A DNA stretch of 30,973 bases from CAZPEV01 sp964585635 (GTDB taxonomy: Bacteria > Zixibacteria > MSB-5A5 > GN15 > JAAZOE01): assembly GCA_964585635.1 (NCBI GenBank), contig CAZPEV010000017.1:1-30973 (forward strand), written 5' to 3'. A program made the translations under genes and the position numbers. Below, piece after piece: positions 1-7,828 of this stretch. Numbering within the stretch: the first letter of the stretch is position 1; each line of letters begins with the position of its first letter. The notes beneath the pieces are model-generated. The model was not told where the DNA came from, did no database searches, and worked only from the letters and a program-made list of their open reading frames with translations.

Positions 1-754
1 GGTCAACGACGCCGATATCGTCGCCCCGCAAAAGCGAAGTGCGCGTCTCGATATAAGCCGGATGCTGAATATTGGCAACCGATCCCACCATCACGCCGGT
101 CGGCTTGATCCCGCAGTAGACCGTGTCCCCCGCCAGCGTCAATGATATCCCGGGCAGCGGCAGCAACAATTCCGAGATCGGCGCCCCGATTCGGGCCGAG
201 TCGGCGCGATAGATCAGCACACCGTTGTAGTCGTCGAGAGCCAACAGGTACTCGCCCGCCGACGCCAGTGCGATGACGCGAATACCTGCCATGCTGCTGT
301 CGTCCCAATGAACGTCGTCGGGATGAGAGATGTCAAAACGGATGATACCGTCGTACTCGACGGCGGCATATAGGTAATCGCCAATGACGGCCAGATCGAA
401 CAATTCCTCGTTCGGAGAAAATGACCCCAGAAATCGCATATCGGTCATATCGCTGACATCGACCAGGCAAATGTCGCCCGCTTCGGTTTCCGCCACCAGC
501 AATGTTCCGAACAAATGCAGGCGAAGGGGGGGATCAGGCAGCTCCAGCTTGGAGAATAGCTTCTTCTTGTGAAAATCAAGATCGAGATTGATTACCCCGA
601 TGCCGTCATGGAAAGCGCACAACAGGAAGCTGCCCGATTGCACGATCTCCCGTATATTGTTCCACAGAAATGATCCCTGGTACCCGAAATCATCGGCAGT
701 CGCCGCCGTCATCAGGGCCGCCCCAAGGATGGCGGCAATAATCACCGACTTCAT
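1..754 (-). CDS. Secreted LVIVD-repeat beta-propeller protein (3' end outside window)
   Basis: The frame is open from an ATG at 754 to the window edge, giving about 251 residues, so the C-terminus is missing. The N-terminus (MKSVIIAAILGAALMTAATA) is a signal peptide, so the protein is predicted to be exported. Repeats of the type LVDVSDMTDMRFLGSF and IIRFDISHPDDVHW match the LVIVD repeat family, which folds as a beta-propeller in extracellular proteins of unknown function. The start codon overlaps the stop of the upstream subtilisin-like gene in an ATGA (751-754). The two are therefore probably cotranscribed and translationally coupled, which suggests linked secreted products. No enzymatic motif is visible. 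The fold and export are well supported; the role is unknown. Confidence 0.8.
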   Translation of the reverse strand, partial: MKSVIIAAILGAALMTAATADDFGYQGSFLWNNIREIVQSGSFLLCAFHDGIGVINLDLDFHKKKLFSKLELPDPPLRLHLFGTLLVAETEAGDICLVDVSDMTDMRFLGSFSPNEELFDLAVIGDYLYAAVEYDGIIRFDISHPDDVHWDDSSMAGIRVIALASAGEYLLALDDYNGVLIYRADSARIGAPISELLLPLPGISLTLAGDTVYCGIKPTGVMVGSVANIQHPAYIETRTSLLRGDDIGVVD

Positions 755-3700
755 CGAATCAAGACCATCTTTCGGGATGTCTGCCGATCTCGACCGACTA
801 GGCGGGCGATATAAACACCGGAAGCCACGGTCCGTCCAGAAGGGTCGGTCCCTTCCCAAACGACACTGTGCTGCCCGCTCGAATACCGGCCGGATGCCAG
901 CGTCGTCACCCGCTGACCCAAGATATTGTATACATCAAGCCGTATCTCCTCCGTTCGATCCAGCGTAAAGGTCACTCGCGCCGCTGGGTTGAAGGGATTG
1001 GGCGAGATATCGGCGATGGCAAAGCGGCCGGCAATCGGGGACACTTCGCTGGGAACATCCGTCGGCATCCCCAGATGATGGTTGATGCCGCTGTTCTTGC
1101 CGTCGCCATTATATTTCGGCCACATCATAAGGTCGGGATTATACAGAGCGTCCATATTCCAGACAAATAGATCGCCGGCGTCCCCGCACGAGATCAATTC
1201 CACTCGCCCATCATTTTCAAGATCGGTCACGATCGGGGTGAACAGGCTGGATACCACCTCTGAGGGTGGGGTTGGAGTGATAATCGGGAATCCCGGAGTG
1301 ATTTCACCGTTCGGCTCCCAGGCATATATCCGTTCATATCCCGAGCCGGGGAAAACATACCCGCCCCGGCTGATCAGATTCGGCAGGCCGTTGCCGTCGA
1401 TATCGGCAACGATCAAATTGGACAGCGTCGTGGATACGTTTAGCAGGGCGCCCGACGGGTTGCCGGGATTTGCCCCATAGGGGGTGCCGTCGCGGTTAAA
1501 GGCGTAGACGCGGCCGATATCGAAGTTGTAAAAGGCCACGACCACTTCCTTGAATCCGTCATTGTCAATATCGACGCACACCGGCGCTGTTCCCTGCCAA
1601 TCCGACAAACCCTCCAGTTGCACCGGCCACCCCGGCAGATTCTCGCGGCCGTTTCGCGTCGCCCAGATGCCGATCGTGCGATTGGTATCCAACCCGGCCA
1701 TGACAATATCCAGGTTGCCGTCCTCGTCGAGGTCGGCCAGGGAACCGCCGTATGATAGCCCGATCTTGCGGGCCAATGGCGTACTCCAGCCAAAGGGCGC
1801 CAGCCCATTGCGGCTGTTCCAGATATAGATGCCTGATGATTCCTCGGCCGTGCTGTAGACGGCAACTACCTCGTTGGATCCATTACGATCCAGATCGGCC
1901 GCCGTCACAAACGGCACTGAAAGACCCACGAACTGGGCAGTATCGAAGATGTTGGGATCCAACGCCGTGAACAGTCCCCCCAATGAGTAGAAATAGGAAT
2001 CCCCATTGTAGCGGTAGGCGCGCACCTCGCCAAACTTGGACATATATATGATAACCGAATCTCGCCGGTCAAACAACTGCGTCAAGGTCGCTATCGGATA
2101 GGAATAGAAGGCTTGCCCGGTGGAGGCGTCTTTTGGCCAACCCGGCAGCGTCTGTCCGAGGTAATTGTAGCATCCGAGCAGATCATTGCCGCTCATCACA
2201 ATATCAAGCAATCCGTCGCCGTCGATATCGTCGAACGCCGGAAGCGAACGCATATCCCGGTCAGACGCGACTGGGAAGCCCGGTAGCAACGTGCCATCAT
2301 CTTTAAAGGCGTAGACGCCCTTCATGCAGCCCACGACGATTTCCTGCCGCTCATCACCATCGATATCCGCTACTCCCGGTGAAAAGGCGACATACGTCGG
2401 CATATGCTGGGGAAATCCTGGACGCATAAGCGATTGCACAGTCACCGATATCGAGTCCGCCAGGCAGGTGTCACCGAAGAAGGCCGCCATTGTCAATAGA
2501 TATCGGCCACCCGCAAGATTCAGCACCGGCCACTCATAGATTGTCTCGGAGAAATATAAGCCGGTCCGGCTGCACACCATATGCAATACCGAATCCTGCT
2601 CGGCTTGGTAGGAAATGGCCACCGAGTCGTACCCGGGACCGTAGACGCTCGCCTTGATGGGAACCAGATACTTGATTTCCTCTGAGTCAAGTGGGGATTG
2701 AATCGCAACCTGCCGGCCGTTAACCAAACGAAAATCGACCCGGTCGCCGCCATATGGTGTGGTCAGGCGGAGCGAATAGTACCCGCTGCGCAGGCCGGAA
2801 TCCCAGAGGAATAATGTATCGCTTGCGCCGGCCGTCTCAGTATGATAAAGTAGGGTCCAAGCTTCCGGATTTTTGCCTTCGCCCAATTCCAGGTCTGCGG
2901 GCCCATCAAAGCCGCCCGTCGTGCCGACGCTGATGACAACCTGACCGCCGACCACCTGATTGGCCTGGGGATACCTAATGTAGGCGGATGGTTCGCCAAC
3001 CATGTCGAAGGCCCGCCCGGCGTTCAGCCGCCCCCAACCTGATAGGGTGTCATATCCGGGAAGATAACTGCCGTCGTCGAACGGATCGACCAAATCGTCC
3101 GCCGATTGGCACAGCAGCTGCTGCATCCGATCAAGACCGAGATCGGGATAGAACGACCAGAGCATGGCCGCCGCCCCGGCCACTAAGGGTGCCGCCATTG
3201 AGGTACCGTCGGCCAGGATATACAGACTGTCGATGATGCGCAGGCCGGTTTCATCGGGAGCGTACAGGTCAGTGCCGGCCGCCCGTAGCGAAAGAATGTC
3301 ACGGGCCGGAGCCACGATATCGACGAATGGCCCGAAGGAAGAAAAATAGGTCAGATGCCCGTCGGAATCGGTCCCGCCCACCGTAAACGCTTCGGGGTAA
3401 GCAGCGGGATAGACGCGCCGGCTGTCGCCGAAATTCCCGGCCGCCGCCACCAGCAGGCATCCTTTTGCCTCGGCATAGCGAAGCGCCTGGCGCAGAATAT
3501 TCGACTCGAAGGGATAGCCCCAACTCATATTGATGACCCGGGCTCCCATATCGGCCGCATAGATGATGCCGGCCGCCGCCAGCGACCCAAAGCCCAGCGG
3601 AAAGATCTTGATCGGCAGTATCTTGATTTTCCCCGGGTACCCGGCGATGCCGATTTGGTTGTGAACCGCTCCGACCAGTCCGGCCAAATGGGTGCCGTGC

Positions 3701-4494
3701 CCCATATAGTCGGCAGGATCGTTATCCCCCTGATAATTCAGCACGTCGAGCGTGTCCCCTGAAAAGTCCCAGCCACGGTCATCATCGATCAGCCCATTGT
3801 GATCATCATCTTGGCCGTTGCCGGGAATCTCGCCCGGATTGTGATAAATATTAGCCGCCAGGTCAGGATGAAATTCATCAACGCCGGTATCGATGATTGC
3901 CACCAGAACTTCAACGCTGTCGGCCGGGGGATGGTCATATATCGGCCCCAGGTTGACGTCTTCCCCGGGCATCCCGGTGTTCAAGTATAACGTGTCATTG
4001 TGAGAGCCCGATACGCGCTTGATGGCATAGTATGGCTGTCCGGTGTTGCGAAAATACCATTGCTGGACGAAGAGGGAATCGGTCGGCCAGGAGAAGATCT
4101 GCAGGCGATAGTCCGGTTCGGCCAATTGGATTCCGGGACTGCCCTGCAAACGTCCCAGCACCTCCCTCACATCGATGGTGTCGGGAAAGGTCAGGACAAA
4201 CAGGCGCTGAGCCAGATTGTCTCCCGAGGTCCTGGAGGATTGTCCTTTATATCCTGACAATCCCATCAGCGGCCGCACCGTCCAGCTCTGAAAGCTCTTG
4301 ACGGCCGCAAAGGAAATATCGGAGAACAGCGAGGTGACCGTGGGGACATATCCCGGATTGGCCAGCAGCACCAGGCGCCCCGGCTGGGGGGCGGTAGGGA
4401 CGTTATCGGACAAGACGGCCGAGGACAAGAACAACCAGGCGGCAATTGACGGATAAACCAGGGCGTGTCGGATCGCGTAATGTATGGGCGTCAT
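751..4494 (-). CDS. Subtilisin-family (S8) serine protease with FG-GAP repeats and FlgD/T9SS-like C-terminal domain
   Basis: A 1247-residue secreted protein. A hydrophobic N-terminal segment (about 10-28) is followed by an inhibitor-like region, then an S8 catalytic domain (about 190-490). The triad is complete: Asp202 in IDTGVDEFHPDL, His266 in GHGTHLAG and Ser432 in DGTSMAAP, with oxyanion Asn354 in AAGN. Residues about 500-690 look like beta-rich modules. About seven FG-GAP/VCBS-type repeats follow (about 705-1120), each with an Asp-rich loop such as DIDGDERQEIVV, probably a calcium-binding beta-propeller. The C-terminus (about 1160-1247) carries SPNPFNP and YNILGQRV, typical of FlgD-like Ig or Por-secretion sorting domains. 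It likely degrades protein outside the cell or at its surface. The next gene overlaps its stop by four bases. Length and architecture fit large secreted proteases of FCB bacteria. The substrate is unknown. Confidence 0.93.
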   Translation of the reverse strand: MTPIHYAIRHALVYPSIAAWLFLSSAVLSDNVPTAPQPGRLVLLANPGYVPTVTSLFSDISFAAVKSFQSWTVRPLMGLSGYKGQSSRTSGDNLAQRLFVLTFPDTIDVREVLGRLQGSPGIQLAEPDYRLQIFSWPTDSLFVQQWYFRNTGQPYYAIKRVSGSHNDTLYLNTGMPGEDVNLGPIYDHPPADSVEVLVAIIDTGVDEFHPDLAANIYHNPGEIPGNGQDDDHNGLIDDDRGWDFSGDTLDVLNYQGDNDPADYMGHGTHLAGLVGAVHNQIGIAGYPGKIKILPIKIFPLGFGSLAAAGIIYAADMGARVINMSWGYPFESNILRQALRYAEAKGCLLVAAAGNFGDSRRVYPAAYPEAFTVGGTDSDGHLTYFSSFGPFVDIVAPARDILSLRAAGTDLYAPDETGLRIIDSLYILADGTSMAAPLVAGAAAMLWSFYPDLGLDRMQQLLCQSADDLVDPFDDGSYLPGYDTLSGWGRLNAGRAFDMVGEPSAYIRYPQANQVVGGQVVISVGTTGGFDGPADLELGEGKNPEAWTLLYHTETAGASDTLFLWDSGLRSGYYSLRLTTPYGGDRVDFRLVNGRQVAIQSPLDSEEIKYLVPIKASVYGPGYDSVAISYQAEQDSVLHMVCSRTGLYFSETIYEWPVLNLAGGRYLLTMAAFFGDTCLADSISVTVQSLMRPGFPQHMPTYVAFSPGVADIDGDERQEIVVGCMKGVYAFKDDGTLLPGFPVASDRDMRSLPAFDDIDGDGLLDIVMSGNDLLGCYNYLGQTLPGWPKDASTGQAFYSYPIATLTQLFDRRDSVIIYMSKFGEVRAYRYNGDSYFYSLGGLFTALDPNIFDTAQFVGLSVPFVTAADLDRNGSNEVVAVYSTAEESSGIYIWNSRNGLAPFGWSTPLARKIGLSYGGSLADLDEDGNLDIVMAGLDTNRTIGIWATRNGRENLPGWPVQLEGLSDWQGTAPVCVDIDNDGFKEVVVAFYNFDIGRVYAFNRDGTPYGANPGNPSGALLNVSTTLSNLIVADIDGNGLPNLISRGGYVFPGSGYERIYAWEPNGEITPGFPIITPTPPSEVVSSLFTPIVTDLENDGRVELISCGDAGDLFVWNMDALYNPDLMMWPKYNGDGKNSGINHHLGMPTDVPSEVSPIAGRFAIADISPNPFNPAARVTFTLDRTEEIRLDVYNILGQRVTTLASGRYSSGQHSVVWEGTDPSGRTVASGVYIARLVGRDRQTSRKMVLIR

Positions 4495-4533
4495 AGTTCC
4501 ACTTCACTTGTCCGCGTGGCCGCTTCTATGTTC

Positions 4534-4561
4534 AAAGTACTTCGAAACAGGCTAAAGTCAA
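4534..4561 (-). promoter_or_regulatory. Possible sigma-70-type promoter for the S8 protease gene
   Basis: On the minus strand TTGACT (4561-4556) is followed after 16 bases by TACTTT (4539-4534), about 40 bases before the ATG at 4494. The -35 box is good and the -10 box is weak, so this is tentative. Confidence 0.3.
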
Positions 4562-4726
4562 GCGGCGAATTCCACGGCACCGCGTCCCCTCCACTTGATC
4601 GCCACTCCATCACCCTCAGGACGAATTATGAAGGGGAGGTATCCATCGTTTTTATGCCCGGCGGCATAGGCAATTCGAAAAAGGCGTACAGGGAATCAGG
4701 ACGGGGTGTGCTTTCAGGGAGTACTA

Positions 4727-5452
4727 TTATCGCTGGCGGGCCTGGCGCCGGGCATGGCGGAAGCGCGCCCGTCGCGAAAGCAGCTTGTGGCGCCGGAGGA
4801 TGCCGAATATTTGCCACCAGCCCAGGGATAACTGCGGCGCAACCTGCCGCGTTTGCTGCGAAAGCTCGGCGATCGAACTAAAGGGGTCTTCGGCGATCAA
4901 CTGCAAAATAATGGTGTCGGATGACGCCGCGGATGGTGATGGGCGCCGGACAGAGGCCAATGGCGATCTCTCCGAAGACGACCCCTTGGAACCGGGTGCC
5001 ATGGCGGCCTGAAGGGCCATTCCTTGTTCCGGGACGATCTTGTCTTCCGCCCGCCAGATCCGGTCGCTGTTGCCGTCGCCGGCAGATGGCAGATTGAACG
5101 CTCGTTTGCCCTGCTCCAGCGACTCAAATGCGGGAATGACATTTTCGAATTCCAAGAGTTCATAGATTTCATAAACGTTGGGAATCATGTTGACCAGTTT
5201 GAGGTCCCCCTGGTGATCCCGTATCTCTTGAATCCGGGAAATGAATATTCCCCAGCCGGCCGAGGAGATATATTCCACGCCACCGAGGTCGACGACAATT
5301 TTGTAGCGTTCCTGGGCGATCAAGGTTTCGATCACCCCTTCCAACTGGGAGGCGGTGATGGTATCAACCACGCCGTCGACCCGGATGATCGACAGTTCCC
5401 CGGTCGGTCCGGCTTGGGACAATGATAATTTTATTTCATCCATGGCTGGCAT
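4727..5452 (-). CDS. STAS-domain protein with basic C-terminal HTH-like extension
   Basis: A 241-residue protein. Residues about 8-118 are a STAS domain (anti-sigma-factor antagonist type) with the core strand IVVDLGGVEYISSAGWG. The Ser63/Ser64 pair lies where this family is phosphorylated. Residues about 120-170 are a polar linker. Residues about 172-241 are predicted helical and very basic at the end, containing IILQLIAEDPFSSIAELS followed by a WWQIFGILRRHKLLSRR segment, which resembles a helix-turn-helix or winged helix. Stand-alone STAS antagonists are usually about 100-120 residues, so the tail is an addition. The start is ATG at 5452 or a second ATG at 5443; neither has a strong ribosome site. 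STAS identity is firm. The DNA-binding nature of the tail is inference. No partner anti-sigma kinase is visible nearby. Confidence 0.82.
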   Translation of the reverse strand: MPAMDEIKLSLSQAGPTGELSIIRVDGVVDTITASQLEGVIETLIAQERYKIVVDLGGVEYISSAGWGIFISRIQEIRDHQGDLKLVNMIPNVYEIYELLEFENVIPAFESLEQGKRAFNLPSAGDGNSDRIWRAEDKIVPEQGMALQAAMAPGSKGSSSERSPLASVRRPSPSAASSDTIILQLIAEDPFSSIAELSQQTRQVAPQLSLGWWQIFGILRRHKLLSRRARFRHARRQARQR

Positions 5453-5585
5453 AGTTCGGCTCAGGTATCTATTAGAAAATCGCCATTTCTGCGCGGGAAC
5501 TTAACTCTTATTTCGTCCAGACACAATCATCAATCGAATATGGAGGACTCCGGCGTTATCACGGCCTGTTCCGGCGGGACCGTAC

Positions 5586-6929
5586 TTAATATTCAAGTTT
5601 AATATTGTACTCTTTTATCTTCTGGCGCAAGGTGTTACGATGTATGCCGAGAATCTCGGAGGTCTTTTGCATATTGCCGTTTTCGGCTCTCAGGACGGCT
5701 GTAATATGACGCCGCTCCACCTCCGCCAGGGGGACCTTCTCCCAAGATGCCGGTGGCGCCGCGCCGCCGACCAGACCGGGAAGATCATCGGGGCCTATGA
5801 CCGCATCGGATGACAAAACCACGGCTCGCTCGATTACATTCTGCAATTCGCGCACATTGCCCGGCCATTGATAGACGGCCATTTTCGCTGCCGCCCCCTC
5901 GGTTAGACCGGCGATCGATTTGTTCATCTTGCGCGCGGCGCGTTTCAGAAAGTGGTCGGCCAGCAGCAGAACGTCGCCGCTTCTGGCCGACAGGGGCGGC
6001 AACTCGATATTCACCGTGCTGATCCGAAAGAATAAGTCCTCTCGGAATTTCCCATCCGCAATCAGTTGCTTGATGTTTCGGTTTGTGGCCGAAAGCAACC
6101 GGACGTCGACCCTCGTCGATCGTTCCGACCCCAGCGGCTCAAAGGTGCCATCCTCCAGCACTCGAAGCAACTTGGCCTGCATGATCGGCGCCATATCGCC
6201 GATTTCATCCAGAAAAATGGTTCCGCCGTCGGCTAACTCAAACCGTCCAGCCCGTTTTCTATCGGCGCCGGTAAAGGCTCCCCTTTCATGGCCGAAAAGC
6301 TCCGATTCCAACAGCGTATCGGGAAAAGAAGCACAGTTAAGGGGAACGAAGCGCCCCGCTCGGCGCGGTGAAAGCTGATGGATAAGATGGGCCACTAATC
6401 CCTTCCCGGAACCGGAAGGACCGGTCAGCAGTACAGAAGCGTCCGTCGGCCCGACGCGAGCCACCAGGGAGCGTAGCTGAGCCATCGCCTCCGACTCCCC
6501 GATCAATTCCGGCATCTCGGCCAGATCAGCAACCGTGCGGCGAAGGAGATCGTTTTCCGTCACCAGTCGATTCTGCTCGGAAGCCTTCTTCAAGTTGACT
6601 AGCAGCTCATCGAGGTTGACTGGCTTGGTCAAGTACCCGTAAGCTCCCCGCCGCATCGCCTCGACCGCCGTCTCGACGGTGCCAAAGGCGGTCAGCACGA
6701 TGACCTGAATAAAAGGATTAATCTCACGCAATTTCACCAGGAGATCCAACCCGTTCATATCGGGCATCTTCAGATCGATGATCGCCAGCGGGGCAAAGAA
6801 CGAGCCGTAGTGGGCCAGGGCATCGGATCCGCCCGACGCCGTGGCGGTCGTATACCCTTGTTTCTTCAGAAATCCGGCCAGCATTTCCCGCTGGGTCGCC
6901 TCGTCGTCGACGATAAATATCTTTGCCAT
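5586..6929 (-). CDS. pilR: NtrC/PilR-family sigma-54-dependent response regulator
   Basis: Three domains are present (numbering from the TTG at 6947, six residues longer): a receiver (about 7-125) with phospho-acceptor Asp58 in AIIDLKMPD; a sigma-54-interacting AAA+ ATPase (about 145-375) with Walker A GPSGSGKG, the GAFTGA loop at 223-228 that contacts sigma-54, and Walker B TIFLDEIG; and a C-terminal Fis-type helix-turn-helix (about 410-453). It activates transcription by remodelling sigma-54 RNA polymerase when phosphorylated. The start is ATG at 6929, or TTG at 6947, which lies just three bases after an AGGAG. The PilR symbol rests on the nearby PilS-like kinase and pilus genes; pilS and this gene are separated by two other genes. 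A different NtrC subfamily is possible. Confidence 0.9.
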   Translation of the reverse strand: MAKIFIVDDEATQREMLAGFLKKQGYTTATASGGSDALAHYGSFFAPLAIIDLKMPDMNGLDLLVKLREINPFIQVIVLTAFGTVETAVEAMRRGAYGYLTKPVNLDELLVNLKKASEQNRLVTENDLLRRTVADLAEMPELIGESEAMAQLRSLVARVGPTDASVLLTGPSGSGKGLVAHLIHQLSPRRAGRFVPLNCASFPDTLLESELFGHERGAFTGADRKRAGRFELADGGTIFLDEIGDMAPIMQAKLLRVLEDGTFEPLGSERSTRVDVRLLSATNRNIKQLIADGKFREDLFFRISTVNIELPPLSARSGDVLLLADHFLKRAARKMNKSIAGLTEGAAAKMAVYQWPGNVRELQNVIERAVVLSSDAVIGPDDLPGLVGGAAPPASWEKVPLAEVERRHITAVLRAENGNMQKTSEILGIHRNTLRQKIKEYNIKLEY

Positions 6930-6955
6930 GCCAGCTATCGGGATCAACCGCTCCT

Positions 6956-6988
6956 AAAAAAAAACCTTTCCCCGGTCGTGAGGAAAGG
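6956..6988 (-). terminator. Rho-independent terminator after the outer-membrane barrel gene
   Basis: On the minus strand CCTTTCC (6988-6982) pairs with GGAAAGG (6971-6965) around a 10-base loop and is followed by nine consecutive T (6964-6956). It lies 23 bases after the barrel stop codon. The T-run runs directly into the AGGAG in front of the regulator gene. Confidence 0.85.
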
Positions 6989-7010
6989 CTTTTATCGGTC
7001 GCTCTTGGCT

Positions 7011-7658
7011 CTATCCCTTGCGTCCAATATTAAACTGTACCCCTGCCTTCAGGATGATATACTTGTTGCTGGCCTTCCAGGTATAATCGATGCCCTGAAA
7101 CGTGCCCTTCACACCATCCATGAAATCGAAATGATAACCGACTTCGGCATACAATCCGCCGGCGCTGTTGGTCCGGTAATGAATTCCCACGGCGCCCTCG
7201 ACTCCTAGGGTCGGACTATATGACAGTTCCCGAAGGACGGGCGTGTCGTGATCAATGACTTTGGTCGCCAGCTTGCTGAAACTCAACCCGGCCAAGAGCT
7301 TGCCATAGGGTGAGACCGCCCCGCCACTTATATCAGACAGAAAATACTTGCCGTAGGCGCCCAATTCAAACACGCGGTGACGCAGGTCCTCCCCATTAGT
7401 GCCCATGCTGAGGGTATTGAAGAAGATGCCGCCCACAATCTGCGGCGTGAAGAAATACCCGGTTCCCAAGTCGAGACCAACGCCGGTGGTCGCGTTCAAA
7501 TCTTTCGGGATGAGATCATTCTTTATGGTTCCGGTCGGAAGGGTGAAGTTTCCCCCGATGAATCCTTCAATGAATGGCTCTGCCTCGTACTGGGCGTAGG
7601 CCAGCGAGGAAAAACAACAAATCAAACCGACGGCAGCAACCTGAATGACACGTCTCAT
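7011..7658 (-). CDS. Outer-membrane beta-barrel protein (porin/OmpA-barrel-like)
   Basis: The product is about 215 residues, starting at the ATG at 7658; an AGGA lies eight bases upstream, which favours it over the ATG at 7664. The N-terminus (MRRVIQVAAVGLICCFSSLA, then YAQ) is a signal peptide cleaved after AYA. The rest is alternating beta-strands rich in Gly and aromatics (GVDLGTGYFFTPQIVGG, YGKYFLSDI, LYAEVGYHFDFM) and ends in YIILKAGVQFNIG, typical of small outer-membrane barrels of the OmpX/OmpA-barrel type. It is monocistronic, with its own promoter and terminator. Its function (channel, adhesin or structural) cannot be told from sequence. Confidence 0.85.
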   Translation of the reverse strand: MRRVIQVAAVGLICCFSSLAYAQYEAEPFIEGFIGGNFTLPTGTIKNDLIPKDLNATTGVGLDLGTGYFFTPQIVGGIFFNTLSMGTNGEDLRHRVFELGAYGKYFLSDISGGAVSPYGKLLAGLSFSKLATKVIDHDTPVLRELSYSPTLGVEGAVGIHYRTNSAGGLYAEVGYHFDFMDGVKGTFQGIDYTWKASNKYIILKAGVQFNIGRKG

Positions 7659-7731
7659 AATCATTGTCCTATCTTTGTCTTTCTCATCGCCCTATCATTC
7701 GGGGCCGATATCCGGCCCGCCATATTTGTCC

Positions 7732-7761
7732 CAATTAGCAGGCCAAAACCTCGTTTGTCAA
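7732..7761 (-). promoter_or_regulatory. Sigma-70-type promoter for the outer-membrane barrel gene
   Basis: On the minus strand a perfect TTGACA (7761-7756) is followed after 17 bases by CTAATT (7738-7733), or after 18 by TAATTG. The start codon is about 75 bases downstream. The leader contains a GGGCCG/CGGCCC stem at about 7702-7718. Confidence 0.6.
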
Positions 7762-7828
7762 CAGAAATAACCCGCCGCCGCGTTGCGACCACCCCTTACG
7801 GGAATTGCGGAGGAAAACGGTCTGGCTT

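Noticed and set aside
4655..4680. TATGCC/GGCATA hairpin after the STAS gene as a terminator
   Set aside because: On the minus strand it is followed by A rather than T, so it does not look like an intrinsic terminator.
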